Positions 1 through 8,267 are shown, counted from the first letter of the stretch. The stretch is 64,000 bases of DNA from Spinactinospora alkalitolerans (GCF_013408795.1 NZ_JACCCC010000001.1:4588001-4652000); one strand, 5' to 3'. Notes: a model not told the origin generated them from the sequence alone. Program-made: numbers and translations.

Positions 1-160
1 GGCCTTCCGCGCCCTCGACGCCGAGGAGACGACCGTGCGGCTCACCGCGCTCATCGACGGCCTGGGCATCCAGGTCCTGACCGGCCGCCCCGGGCGCACC
101 GTCGACACCATGCGCACCGCCCTGCACGCGTTCATCGCCCACGAGGTCCTGAGGCGCTGA
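1..160 (+). CDS. TetR-family regulator, C-terminal fragment (BetI-like)
   Basis: Only the last ~52 codons are inside the window, open from base 2 and ending at TGA 158-160. The visible segment ([16 protein letters not shown] followed by an amphipathic helix) resembles the C-terminal ligand-binding end of BetI/AcrR-type TetR repressors. It sits 46 bases upstream of the carnitine catabolic genes on the same strand, so it is plausibly their local regulator. The DNA-binding domain is outside the window, so operator and effector cannot be judged. Confidence 0.6.
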   Translation, partial: AFRALDAEETTVRLTALIDGLGIQVLTGRPGRTVDTMRTALHAFIAHEVLRR

Positions 161-206
161 GCGGCACCGCGGCCACGGCCACCACATAAGGAGAGGACCG
201 GCAACC

Positions 207-1106
207 ATGAACGAGACGATGAACAGCGACGTCATCCTGACCTGCGCGCTCACCGGCGCGGGCGACACCGTGCGCAGGAGCGAGCACGTGCCGGTGACGC
301 CCAAGGAGATCGCCGCCTCCGCCGTCGAGGCCGCCGAGGCCGGCGCGAGCGCCGTCCACATCCACGTCCGCGACCCCGAGACCGGCGCGCCCTCCCGCGA
401 CAACGCGCTCTACCGCGAGGTCGTGGAGCGGATCAAGGAGACCGGCGTCGACGTCGTCATCAACCTGACGGCCGGCATGGGCGGCGACCTGGTCATCGGC
501 GCCGACGACCCCTTGGAGTTCGGCGAGGGCACCGACCTCGTCAACGGACTGGACCGGCTCCCCCACGTCGAGGAGCTGCTGCCCGACATCTGCACGCTGG
601 ACTGCGGCAGCCTCAACTTCGGCGACGGCAGCCTCGTCTACGTCTCCACCCCCGACATGCTGCGCGCCGGGGCCAGGCGCATCCAGGAGCTGGGAGTGCG
701 CCCCGAACTGGAGATCTTCGACACCGGCCAGTTGTGGTTCGCCAAGCGGTTGCGCGCCGAGGGCCTGATCGACGACCCGAGCATGTTCCAACTGTGCACC
801 GGCATCCCCTACGGCGCCCCCGCAGACCCCGGCGTGCTGCAGTCCATGGTCAACCTGCTGCCGGAGGGCGCGCAATGGGCCAGCTTCGCGATCGGGCGCA
901 TGCAGATGCCGTGGGTGGCCCAGTCGGTGCTGCTCGGCGGACACGCCCGCGTCGGCCTGGAGGACAACCTCTACCTCAGCCGCGGCGTGAAGGCCACCAA
1001 CGGCCGGCTCGTCGAGAGGGCGGTGCGGATCATCGAGCTGCTCGGCGCGCGCGTGGCCACCCCGGACGAGGCCCGCGCCGAACTCGGGCTGCGCGGCGCG
1101 AAGTGA
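207..1106 (+). CDS. BKACE family (DUF849) dehydrocarnitine cleavage enzyme
   Basis: 299 aa, full length for the beta-keto acid cleavage enzyme family. It starts [20 protein letters not shown] and carries the family's [11 protein letters not shown] segment near residues 50-60 and SLNFGDGS near 135, consistent with a zinc-dependent TIM barrel. Family chemistry is condensation of a beta-keto acid with acetyl-CoA to give acetoacetate and a new CoA ester. Next to a carnitine dehydrogenase and a thioesterase, the likely substrate is 3-dehydrocarnitine, giving betainyl-CoA plus acetoacetate (like Pseudomonas CdhC). An AAGGAGAGG box precedes the ATG. Substrate assignment is inferred from context. Confidence 0.85.
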   Translation: MNETMNSDVILTCALTGAGDTVRRSEHVPVTPKEIAASAVEAAEAGASAVHIHVRDPETGAPSRDNALYREVVERIKETGVDVVINLTAGMGGDLVIGADDPLEFGEGTDLVNGLDRLPHVEELLPDICTLDCGSLNFGDGSLVYVSTPDMLRAGARRIQELGVRPELEIFDTGQLWFAKRLRAEGLIDDPSMFQLCTGIPYGAPADPGVLQSMVNLLPEGAQWASFAIGRMQMPWVAQSVLLGGHARVGLEDNLYLSRGVKATNGRLVERAVRIIELLGARVATPDEARAELGLRGAK

Positions 1107-1179
1107 GCACCCGCCCGGCGCCGCGCGGCGGCGCCGGCCCCCTCGTCCCCCACTTGTCCCGAACGCGGTCAGGAGCGTG

Positions 1180-2172
1180 ATGACGGAGCAGAGCAGGACT
1201 TTGGCCCCGCAGGACGTGCGCACGGTGGCGTGCGTCGGCGCGGGCGTGATCGGCGGCGGCTGGGTGGCGCACTTCCTGGCGCGCGGCTACCGGGTGGTGG
1301 CCTGGGACCCCGCGCCCGGCGCCGAGCGCGCACTGCGCGACCTGGTGTCCGCGGCGTGGCCGTCGCTCGCCCGGCTCGGCCTGGCCGAGGGCGCGGCGAC
1401 GGCGAACCTGACGGTCGCGCCGACGCTGGCCGAGGCGGTGGCCGGGGCCGACTTCGTGCAGGAGAGCGCGCCGGAGCGGCTGGAGCTGAAGGTCTCGCTG
1501 CTCGCCGAGATCGACGCGGCCGCACCGCCGCACGTCGTCGTCGCCTCCTCGACCTCCGGCTACCCGATGACGCGGATGCAGGTCGAGGCGTCGACCCCGG
1601 GCCGCCTCGTGGTGGGCCACCCGTTCAACCCGCCCTACCTGGTGCCCCTGGTGGAGGTCGTCGGCGGCGAGCGCACCGAGAGGTGGGCGGTCGAGTGGGC
1701 ATCGGACTTCTACCGCGCGGCGGGCAAGTCGGTGATCACCATGGACCGGGAGCTGCCGGGGTTCATCGCGAACCGGATCCAGGAGGCCGCCTGGCGCGAG
1801 GCCCTGCACATGGTCGCCAACGACGAGGCCACGGTGGAGCAGATCGACCTGGCCATGACCGACGGCCCCGGCCTGCGCTGGGCCTTCTTCGGCCCCTGCC
1901 TGACCTTCCACCTGGCCGGCGGCGAGGGCGGCATGGCGCACATGCTGGACCACTTCGGCCCGGCGCTGAAGTACCCGTGGACCCGGCTGGCCTCGCCGGA
2001 GCTCACCGCCGAACTGCGCGACGCAATGGTGGCCGGCACCGATGAGGTGGTGTCGGGGCGCTCCAACACCGAGCTGATCGCCCAGCGCGACCGCAGGATG
2101 ATCGCCGTCATGCGCGCGCTGGCCGAGGTGGCGGCCGAGGAGGCCGCCGAGCGCTCGGAGGCCCGGACGTGA
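1180..2172 (+). CDS. L-carnitine dehydrogenase (3-hydroxyacyl-CoA dehydrogenase fold)
   Basis: About 330 aa. The Rossmann motif GAGVIGGGW lies ~20 residues in, followed by the 3HCDH motifs VVGHPFNPPYLVPLVEVV and PGFIANRIQEA. Length and motif spacing fit bacterial L-carnitine 3-dehydrogenase, an NAD-dependent soluble enzyme oxidising carnitine to 3-dehydrocarnitine, better than fatty-acid 3HCDH, which carries a longer C-terminal domain. A GTG at 1177 is also possible, but the CAGGAG box favours the ATG at 1180. The stop overlaps the thioesterase GTG by 4 bases, so the two are translationally coupled. A generic 3-hydroxyacyl-CoA dehydrogenase is the main alternative. Confidence 0.82.
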   Translation: MTEQSRTLAPQDVRTVACVGAGVIGGGWVAHFLARGYRVVAWDPAPGAERALRDLVSAAWPSLARLGLAEGAATANLTVAPTLAEAVAGADFVQESAPERLELKVSLLAEIDAAAPPHVVVASSTSGYPMTRMQVEASTPGRLVVGHPFNPPYLVPLVEVVGGERTERWAVEWASDFYRAAGKSVITMDRELPGFIANRIQEAAWREALHMVANDEATVEQIDLAMTDGPGLRWAFFGPCLTFHLAGGEGGMAHMLDHFGPALKYPWTRLASPELTAELRDAMVAGTDEVVSGRSNTELIAQRDRRMIAVMRALAEVAAEEAAERSEART

Positions 2173-2603
2173 GCGGGGTGCTGCGGCAGCGGGTCCTGCC
2201 CGAGTGGATCGACTACAACGGCCACCTCAGCGAGCCCTACTACGTCCTGGTCTTCGGCTTCGCCACCGACGCCCTGATGGACCGGGTCGGCCTGGGCGCG
2301 GCCCACCGCGAGCGGACCGGATGCTCGCTGTACACGGTGGAGGCGCACGTGCGCTACCTGCGCGAGGTGGGTGCGGGCGCCGAGGTCTCGGTCGGCACCC
2401 GGGTCATCGCCCGCGGCGCGAAGAAGGTGCGGCTGTGCCACGAGATGCGGCTGGGAGAGGAGCTCCTGGCCACCGAGGAGCTGATGGCTCTGCACGTCGA
2501 CCAGGCCCGGGGGCGCGCGACGCCGTTCCCCGAGGAGGTGGCCGCGCGCCTGGCGGCCCTGGTCGAGCCGGCCCCCGACTACGCCGGCCGGTCGATCGGC
2601 TGA
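2169..2603 (+). CDS. Hotdog-fold thioesterase, probable betainyl-CoA thioesterase
   Basis: 144 aa, a 4HBT-type hotdog protein with the characteristic VLPEWIDYNGHLSEPYYV start and the Asp in the active helix region (WIDYNGHL). The GTG start overlaps the preceding TGA (GTGA, 2169-2172). In the carnitine pathway a thioesterase of this size releases betaine from betainyl-CoA made by the BKACE enzyme. The three genes together would convert carnitine to glycine betaine plus acetoacetate. A general acyl-CoA thioesterase is possible; the assignment rests on the operon. Confidence 0.8.
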   Translation: MSGVLRQRVLPEWIDYNGHLSEPYYVLVFGFATDALMDRVGLGAAHRERTGCSLYTVEAHVRYLREVGAGAEVSVGTRVIARGAKKVRLCHEMRLGEELLATEELMALHVDQARGRATPFPEEVAARLAALVEPAPDYAGRSIG

Positions 2604-2663
2604 GGGACCCGTCCGTCTGTGCGGCCTTGTGTTCTCCCGCCGATCTTGACCTTAGGCATGAGA

Positions 2664-2716
2664 AACGCCCGCCCGCTACGTTGTCCCAGGTAGGGAGCGC
2701 GGAGCGGACGGGCGTT
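2664..2716. terminator. Stem-loop 3' of the integrase gene
   Basis: Inverted arms AACGCCCGCCCGCT (2664-2677) and AGCGGACGGGCGTT (2703-2716), 14 bases with one mismatch, around a 25-base loop. It lies 22 bases past the integrase stop and between it and the converging carnitine operon, so it probably terminates one or both. Confidence 0.55.
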
Positions 2717-2737
2717 GCCGTATGTGTCAACGGGAGG

Positions 2738-3859
2738 TCAACGGAGGGGATCGGACGGGTCCGGAACGGTCGCCAACGGCGCAGGGCCGAGCGCGAACGC
2801 GTCATCCATGGCTGAGCGCAGCGAGTCATCAGAGGTCGGGTAGAGGTGACCGTAGACGTCCATGGTCACGGCGATGCTGCTGTGTCCCATCCACCGCTGA
2901 ATCTTCTTCGGCGACTCGTTACGGTCGATCAGCACCGAGGCGAACGTGTGCCGCAGCCGGTGGAATTTCCGGGCGGTGGCATCGATGCCCACCACCTCAC
3001 ACGCCGCTTTCCAGTACGGCGTAACCGTGGAGTCTGCGAGGAGACGCCCACGCGGAGAGGTGAAGACCGGTTCCACCGTGACCGCGTGGGAGCCCTTGAC
3101 ACCCACGGTCAGCCGCTTAGGAGGGTGCGCCAGCCGGTAGGCCCCCAGTTCGACCACGAGCGCGTCAGACAGCGGAACGACGCGCCGTGACGCCTTGGAC
3201 TTGACCGGCCGGAACTGTCCGTCCCGCACCTGGCGATCCACCGTCACGGTGCGCGCGTGCAGGTCGATCCGGTCCCAGGTCAGGCCCCGCAGTTCCCCGA
3301 TACGCAAGCCCGTTTGCGCCGCCATCAGCACCAGCAACCGGTATTGCGGCCGGATGGCCCCAGCCAGCGCCCACACCTGCGCCACCGTGAACGGTTCGAC
3401 CTCGGTATCGGGCAGTTCGGGCAGTTCAATCCCCACACACGGACTCACCCGCCGCAGACCGGCCACCACCGCCGCCTTGAACATCGAGGCGCACACGGTG
3501 TAGGTCAGATGCACCGAGCGAGGCGAACGCGTTTTGGCCCAGGCGTTGACCGCGCGTTGGACGTCCATGGCCGTGACCGCGCGCACCGCCATCCCACCCA
3601 GTTCGGGCAGGATGTAGAGCCGCAGCAGCGTTTCATAGGCAACGTGGGTCGCCTCACGCTTGATTGCGCCAGCGGTTTCCAGCCAGCCCGCCGCCCAGGC
3701 GCTCACGCTCTGCTGCCCCGCCTTGAAGTCTTCCAGCAGGCCCGCGTGTTTCTGCGAGCGCACCAGATCCCGGAACTTGCGCGCCTTGGTCAGGGTGGAC
3801 CAGGTTTCCGACGTCTGCGTGCCGTTGCCGTCCCGGTAGGGCACCTTGTAGGCAAACAC
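2738..3859 (-). CDS. Tyrosine recombinase/integrase of an integrated element; possible 5' frameshift
   Basis: 373 aa from a GTG. An N-terminal arm-binding part (AYKVPYRDGNG), a SAM-like core-binding domain (~60-150) and a C-terminal catalytic domain are visible. Active-site residues include the Arg in TGLRIGELRGL, HRLRHTFAS, the His in RWMGHSS, and the Tyr in VYGHLYP. It should integrate and excise the 2.6-10.9 kb element. The GTG at 3859 has no ribosome site. A better start, ATG at 3954 behind AAAGGAG, reads MVETSSAWAAGTMRNGIRKV in a frame one base away. It would join this ORF if one base were added near 3863. The gene may therefore be frameshifted, or the base call wrong. Confidence 0.88.
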   Translation of the reverse strand: MFAYKVPYRDGNGTQTSETWSTLTKARKFRDLVRSQKHAGLLEDFKAGQQSVSAWAAGWLETAGAIKREATHVAYETLLRLYILPELGGMAVRAVTAMDVQRAVNAWAKTRSPRSVHLTYTVCASMFKAAVVAGLRRVSPCVGIELPELPDTEVEPFTVAQVWALAGAIRPQYRLLVLMAAQTGLRIGELRGLTWDRIDLHARTVTVDRQVRDGQFRPVKSKASRRVVPLSDALVVELGAYRLAHPPKRLTVGVKGSHAVTVEPVFTSPRGRLLADSTVTPYWKAACEVVGIDATARKFHRLRHTFASVLIDRNESPKKIQRWMGHSSIAVTMDVYGHLYPTSDDSLRSAMDDAFALGPAPLATVPDPSDPLR

Positions 3860-4036
3860 CTCACGCCCGCCGCTTTGGACTCCCGCGCCAGCAGGACCTT
3901 ACGGATTCCATTTCGCATCGTTCCTGCCGCCCACGCGCTCGAGGTTTCCACCATGACCTAGACTCTCCTTTGTCGATTTCGCCTTACGTAACCAATTTTA
4001 TTAATTCCGAGTTCGAAATAGTTATAGGAAAGTCGT

Positions 4037-4249
4037 TTATTTTGGCCACATCTGGCCCCGAATCCATGCCTTTATTTCCGCAGGAGCGAACAGGAGCTGC
4101 TGACCCGCGCGCGCGGCATGAAAGTAACGCTTGTGATTATCATACACCCACGACACCGGTTTGCGCAGGTAGGACGCCATGTCGTCCACCGTCCACAGTT
4201 CGTCGAGGTCGCCAAGGAAATCCGGAATCTCGCCTTTTCTCTGTTTCAC
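4037..4249 (-). CDS. Excisionase-like MerR/HTH_17 DNA-binding protein
   Basis: About 70 aa. The core DELWTVDDMASYLRKPVSWV is a winged-helix HTH_17/excisionase motif, followed by a recognition-wing segment ending FAPAEIKAWIRG. Position between int and repSA is the standard place for xis in pSAM2-like elements. The reading frame is open further upstream, but family resemblance begins after the GTG at 4249, which I take as the start. That codon lies inside a perfect ParB-site palindrome. A ribosome site for it is weak, so the exact start is uncertain. Expected role: directing the integrase towards excision. Confidence 0.75.
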   Translation of the reverse strand: MKQRKGEIPDFLGDLDELWTVDDMASYLRKPVSWVYDNHKRYFHAARAGQQLLFAPAEIKAWIRGQMWPK

Positions 4250-4256
4250 GTGAAAC
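4243..4256. promoter_or_regulatory. parS-like ParB-binding palindrome
   Basis: GTTTCACGTGAAAC is a perfect 14-base palindrome identical to the core of the bacterial parS consensus (TGTTTCACGTGAAACA); with flanks, 15 of 16 consensus positions match. It spans the presumed xis start codon (GTG 4247-4249). No parA or parB gene is in the window, so any ParB would be the chromosomal protein. Confidence 0.6.
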
Positions 4257-4502
4257 CGTCCCGCTGTTTTCTGGTGAACGCGCAGCGAAGTGCAAATTAG
4301 GGCCGACTCGCGGTGGCCGGCGCCCACTGACCGGCCCCCGACCACCCACCCCTTTTCACCGCTTCGCGAGTGACATCCGACGCGCAAAGCGCGCAATTCT
4401 TCTGTTCCATCCCGGCCGCAGGCACGGAATGGGAAGGTGAGATGTGGGTTTTAGTGGTCGCGCTTCGCGCGGCTGCTTTTCCTAGTGCTGCCGCGCTAGG
4501 AC

Positions 4503-6122
4503 CTAGGTCGATTCGCACCAGTAGGTGATCTCTTTCTCCCGCCGCAACAGGTCACGGTATTCAGCGCGGGCGATCTCGTATTCCCGCGCCATCGTTTCGG
4601 CCAACTGGGCATCGGCCGCGCCCACATAGCCCCGGCCCGCATAGCGCCAGTCCGCAACGATCACCGTGGAGCCGTCACCGTCGCCGCTGGCCCACACATC
4701 GCTCTCGCCGGAGGCGGTGCGCTGACGGGCTCGCCAGGAGCGCCGGGCTTGGCGCAGCACCCCCAACGTGACCGAGTAGGCGCGTGACTTGGTCGCGAAG
4801 TGGCCCCGGAACCCCAGCGTGTGCGCCCAGTGCCGCAGCTTCAACGCGGCCAGGCCCCGCCGCGCACCCAGGTCCCACGCGGTCTCGACCATCCGCGCCA
4901 AATGCGGCCCGACCTTGCGCCGCAGATGGTCCCGATGCAGCCGCCGAAACCGCCGCGCCAGCGCCGCCGACGCCCCCGGCCCCGCCGCATCCGAAGCGGT
5001 CTTGGTCGCATACTTCGCCAGATACGCCCCGATCCTGCGTGAATCCGCCACCGGCCCGCCCGCGCTCACGTCGGTGATGTCGCGTTGGGCGCCCCAATGC
5101 GCCGCCCGCAGCACCCCATCGGGCGAGGGCAGCGCGAACGAGACCGCATCGACCGCCTGTTCCACCGCTTCGGCCAGCAGGCCCGCCGAAGCCCACGCCG
5201 GAGGAGCCACCACCGCCGACCGGTCACCGGCATCCACGCCGTCCAGGCGCAGCACCACATGCAGATGCACCAAGCCCCGCTTCTGGAACTCGGCGACCTT
5301 CACATAGGAGACCTTGAGCAGGTCCCGCGCCCCGGCCACCGTCATCCGGCACCCCAGCACCGCCGAGGCCAGCGGGGCGAGCGCCCGATCAACCGCGATC
5401 CGGGTCCGCCGCCACAGCTCCCCGGCATGGGCATTCCACAGCACCGCGCCCGCATAGTCCCAGCAGTCCGCACAGATCGGAGTGCCGACGACGGGGTGAG
5501 CGTCCTCATGGACCAGGCCGCAGCCCGCCGGCCGCCCGTGTGGGCAGGTCTTCTTCCTACCGGAGCGCGGACGGCAGGCCGCTCCGCCCCGCGCGCTATG
5601 CACCGGCCCAAAACTCGGAGCGGTCAGCGTCACAAACAGCCGAGGATGCGACTCCACCGAGGCAGGCACCGCCGATTCCACCGCACTTTGGCGCACCCCC
5701 GCCCCCTGGGTCGAGGAGGCAGGCGGCATCCGCCCCGACAGACCCGAAGCCACCACATGCCACATGTCCCGCCGATACGTCTCCGCACAACTCGGGCACA
5801 CCGACGCGCGCCGGTCCCCGCACGCGATCAACAGTGTCCCGTCAGGTTCGCCCCGCGTCGAAAACTCCGCCCGCACCTCACCCGACGAGCCATCCACCGC
5901 CGCCGCGCCACCAGCGACACGCACCGGATGAGAACAGAACCGCGCCCGCTCCACCTGCCGTTGCCACCGGCGGTAATCCCCACGCCCCACCCGCGCCCAC
6001 AGTTCCCGCTGAACCAGCGACTCCACGCCCACACCACCCCACACAGCCCGTCGAACACCCGTCCTACGAACAAGCCTGAGACAAAACAGCCCATCCGCAC
6101 GGCCGATATCGGCAGAACTCAC
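4503..6122 (-). CDS. repSA: RepSA-type rolling-circle replication initiator
   Basis: Up to 539 aa. Cys-rich segments (SVCPSCAETYRRD; CPHG...C...ICADCWDYAG) suggest zinc binding. LFVTLTAPSFGPVH, the HUH-like metal motif GLVHLHVVLRLDG and the YLAKYATKT motif with the putative catalytic tyrosine region are all present, as in RepSA of pSAM2. It would nick the element's origin and start rolling-circle replication after excision. The first ~30 residues look unlike the family and an internal start (for example near VWGGVGVES) is possible. Strand composition is strongly G-rich on the coding strand, common for this replicon type. Confidence 0.88.
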   Translation of the reverse strand: MSSADIGRADGLFCLRLVRRTGVRRAVWGGVGVESLVQRELWARVGRGDYRRWQRQVERARFCSHPVRVAGGAAAVDGSSGEVRAEFSTRGEPDGTLLIACGDRRASVCPSCAETYRRDMWHVVASGLSGRMPPASSTQGAGVRQSAVESAVPASVESHPRLFVTLTAPSFGPVHSARGGAACRPRSGRKKTCPHGRPAGCGLVHEDAHPVVGTPICADCWDYAGAVLWNAHAGELWRRTRIAVDRALAPLASAVLGCRMTVAGARDLLKVSYVKVAEFQKRGLVHLHVVLRLDGVDAGDRSAVVAPPAWASAGLLAEAVEQAVDAVSFALPSPDGVLRAAHWGAQRDITDVSAGGPVADSRRIGAYLAKYATKTASDAAGPGASAALARRFRRLHRDHLRRKVGPHLARMVETAWDLGARRGLAALKLRHWAHTLGFRGHFATKSRAYSVTLGVLRQARRSWRARQRTASGESDVWASGDGDGSTVIVADWRYAGRGYVGAADAQLAETMAREYEIARAEYRDLLRREKEITYWCEST

Positions 6123-6137
6123 TCAAAACGGCGACGC

Positions 6138-6166
6138 TGGCACACCCTGTCTACGCATGGCACACC
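6138..6166. repeat. Paired 9-bp direct repeats upstream of repSA
   Basis: TGGCACACC occurs at 6138-6146 and 6158-6166, exactly 20 bases (two helical turns) apart, 16 bases upstream of the annotated repSA start. TGTCT and AGACA (6149-6174 region) form an inverted pair around the second copy. This could be an operator or initiator-binding site for repSA control; no protein can be assigned. Confidence 0.4.
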
Positions 6167-6182
6167 GTACAGACATGAAAGA

Positions 6183-6209
6183 ACCCCCTCCCGCAGACAG
6201 AAAGGGGGT
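6183..6209. terminator. Stem-loop 3' of the DUF397 gene
   Basis: ACCCCCT (6183-6189) and AGGGGGT (6203-6209) form a 7-bp perfect stem 15 bases past the DUF397 stop on the minus strand. Probable terminator isolating the XRE/DUF397 operon from repSA. Confidence 0.55.
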
Positions 6210-6224
6210 GACCGAAACTTCTGG

Positions 6225-6416
6225 CTACTGCAAACGGCCCGCCTTCACATCCCGCAGGAAGGAAGCCCATGCTTCAGCCGAGAACCCCAGGTGTCCAAGC
6301 TCCCGGTTCTGCGTGTCACGGACGAGGACTTCGTGGGGGGTTTCCGCTACCTCGACGCAGTTACCGCCGTGTCCATCGCTGTAGCTGGACTTGTACCAGT
6401 TGGGGGTTTCAGTCAT
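6225..6416 (-). CDS. DUF397 domain protein
   Basis: 63 aa starting MTETPNWYKSSYSDGHGGNC, with the DUF397 signature (WxKSSYS...NCVEVAE...VLVRDTQNRE...F...W..FL.DVK). Its ATG overlaps the stop of the XRE gene (ATGA 6413-6416). DUF397 proteins are small actinobacterial partners of XRE-DUF5753 regulators and affect development or antibiotic production. Here the pair lies on a mobile element and may regulate it or act as a stabilising module. Biochemical activity is unknown. Confidence 0.88.
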   Translation of the reverse strand: MTETPNWYKSSYSDGHGGNCVEVAETPHEVLVRDTQNRELGHLGFSAEAWASFLRDVKAGRLQ

Positions 6417-7225
6417 TGAAGCTCTCCTTGCACCTTGCAGACCATCTCCACGGAAGCGGATGGGGACAACGCTTCCGCCTGCAATGACCCGAAGATCGTG
6501 TTGCATTCCCGCACCTGGTCAGTCGCGTCGATCAGCTCGCCGCCCTTCAGGCGCTCCGCGTAGGCCACAGAAGGGCGATCATCGAAGGACATCAACCGGA
6601 ACGGACTACACAAGCCGGGGTGATTCAGTGTGCTGAGCGGTACCACCTGAAGCCGGACCACCCCGTCCTCTGCTAGCTTCCTCAGGTGTTCTAGCTGGTC
6701 ATGCATGATCTCCTGGCTACCCACGATGCGACGGATGGTGATCTCATCCAGCACGAACCAGAGTAGTGGCCTTCCTGTCCGCGTGATGACCTCACGGCGG
6801 TTCATCCGAGACTCAACCGAACGTTCGACTTGCTCCACATCATCCCATGGGCGACTAGAGCGGATCACAGCCCGTGCATACTCCTCCGCCTGAAGGAGGC
6901 CGGGCACAAGGATGGATTGGTACTCCCGGATCTCTGCGGCTTGCCTCTCCAGAACTACGACGTCGCGGAACCAGTCCGGAACGTCCTGCTGATTCGACAG
7001 GTTGACCCACAACCGAGTGAGTGATCCGCCTGTGTTGAGCGCCGCGTCCAGCGCTTCCGCATGATGCCGTTTTGCGGTCCGTGTCCCCCGCTCAATTGCA
7101 CTGAGCAGGGCGGGAGAGACCCTGAGGGTTTTGGACAGCTGGTCCTGTGAGACACCGGCGTTTGTGCGCATCCGCTTGGCTTCCGCGCCAAACCTGATCC
7201 ATATCGCGTGTGGTTTCTCAACCAT
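6413..7225 (-). CDS. XRE-family regulator with DUF5753 sensor domain
   Basis: 270 aa from the ATG at 7225 (an in-frame GTG lies 6 codons upstream). An N-terminal XRE helix-turn-helix (MRTNAGVSQDQLSKTLRVSP, ~18-50) is followed by a DUF5753 domain (~95-265) with the typical IREYQSILVPGLLQAEEYAR and LWFVLDEITIRR segments. It is translationally coupled to DUF397. It is divergent from the small-ORF/ATPase operon across ~220 bases containing an inverted ACACCGGA/TCCGGTGT pair, a plausible operator region. Likely a local repressor or activator. Confidence 0.9.
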   Translation of the reverse strand: MVEKPHAIWIRFGAEAKRMRTNAGVSQDQLSKTLRVSPALLSAIERGTRTAKRHHAEALDAALNTGGSLTRLWVNLSNQQDVPDWFRDVVVLERQAAEIREYQSILVPGLLQAEEYARAVIRSSRPWDDVEQVERSVESRMNRREVITRTGRPLLWFVLDEITIRRIVGSQEIMHDQLEHLRKLAEDGVVRLQVVPLSTLNHPGLCSPFRLMSFDDRPSVAYAERLKGGELIDATDQVRECNTIFGSLQAEALSPSASVEMVCKVQGELQ

Positions 7226-7447
7226 GCACACATTCCTACACACCTCTTCTACATAATGCTACCTCTTCCAACAAAAAACACCGGATCGGTAGTGCCTATA
7301 GATGTGTCTTTAGCGTAGTGACAATGTGAGGTCCGGTGTCGCGCTGACTTCACCGCACATATCGGTGCACATGAAAGCGGCCCTGACCAGTGCAGACACA
7401 CCGGTCAGGGCCTTAGCCCCCAACCTGTTAGGACCAGGTGAGGACTC

Positions 7448-7552
7448 ATGAAACAGGCTATCGCCCGTCTTCGAGCCACCACGTCCCGGCCGCGACGCTC
7501 CCACCGCGTCCGCCCCTACGTTCTGCGGAGCGTGAAGGCGGTGCAGGTGTGA
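7448..7552 (+). CDS. Small leader-like ORF, 34 aa
   Basis: ATG at 7448 preceded by AGGTGAGG; 34 codons ending VKAVQV at TGA 7550-7552. The stop overlaps the GTG of the ATPase-like gene (GTGA, 7549-7552). The peptide is Arg/Ser-rich and basic, begins MKQAIARLRATTSRPRRSHR, and has no recognised family. It may be a translational-coupling leader or a true small protein. Support is the good ribosome site and exact overlap; short length keeps confidence low. Confidence 0.4.
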   Translation: MKQAIARLRATTSRPRRSHRVRPYVLRSVKAVQV

Positions 7553-8004
7553 CCGTCTACCTCACGGCATTTCCCGGCACGGTGGAGAGTGTGGCCGCTG
7601 CCCGCCGGTTCATGGCCGCAGCACTGCGCATCACCCCCGGGGTGAGCGTTCCCGAGACGGTGATCGGGGATGCCGAGCTGATCATCTCGGAGTTGGCGAC
7701 CAACGCGGTCCAGCACACCCGCAGCGGTGATCCCGGTCAGACCTACAAAGTCCGCATCGAGGTCAACGCCCGAGGCGTGGCAGCCGATGTGCGCACCAAA
7801 CCCCCGCGCCTGCTGCTGAACCATCCCCACATCAAGGAACCGGACTGCTGCACCGAGAGCGGGCGAGGACTGCACCTGGTCGCCTGCTTCGCCACCGAAT
7901 GGGGACCGCTTCCGTTCGAAGACGGCGTGTTCTTCACCCTCCCATGGCAGCCCGCCCAGGCCATTGCCCCGCACCTGGCCGAGCCGGTCACCGGGGGAGC
8001 CTGA
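7549..8004 (+). CDS. RsbW-like ATP-binding (HATPase_c_2) protein, degenerate
   Basis: 151 aa from GTG 7549. The N-box helix AELIISELATNAVQHT and the G2 loop ESGRGLHLV match anti-sigma/serine-kinase ATP-binding proteins common in streptomycetes. The G1 box, normally V-D-x-G-x-G, is here replaced by VRTKPPRLLL, so nucleotide binding may be altered. It is coupled both to the upstream 34-aa ORF (GTGA) and to the downstream 87-aa ORF (TGATG). The target sigma factor or partner is not identifiable from sequence. Confidence 0.75.
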   Translation: MTVYLTAFPGTVESVAAARRFMAAALRITPGVSVPETVIGDAELIISELATNAVQHTRSGDPGQTYKVRIEVNARGVAADVRTKPPRLLLNHPHIKEPDCCTESGRGLHLVACFATEWGPLPFEDGVFFTLPWQPAQAIAPHLAEPVTGGA

Positions 8005-8267
8005 TGTACAACCTCACCCCCGCCTTGGAGCTGCGCCGGGCACGGGCGGAGTTCACCCACTACGAGGTGTGTGAGTTCCACGACCGCTCCGGCGTCGCCG
8101 AGTACACCGCCGTCCTCAAACCCGGCCGCCACTACACCGGCCTGGCCGAACTCATCTGCGCGGGCACCATCACCGAACTCAGCGCCCTGCTGCGCGCCCA
8201 GCCACGGCCCCAACTGCCCCGCAGGACCAGAACCACGACACCACCGGACTCCCCGGACGCGGCGTGA
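8004..8267 (+). CDS. Hypothetical protein coupled to the ATPase-like gene
   Basis: 87 aa, ATG at 8004 within TGATG at the end of the ATP-binding gene. It begins MYNLTPALELRRARAEFTHY and contains two short conserved-looking segments (EYTAVLKPGRHYTGLAELIC; TELSALLRAQPRP), then a disordered Pro/Thr tail. No family recognised. The overlap makes co-translation with the ATPase likely. Confidence 0.6.
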   Translation: MYNLTPALELRRARAEFTHYEVCEFHDRSGVAEYTAVLKPGRHYTGLAELICAGTITELSALLRAQPRPQLPRRTRTTTPPDSPDAA

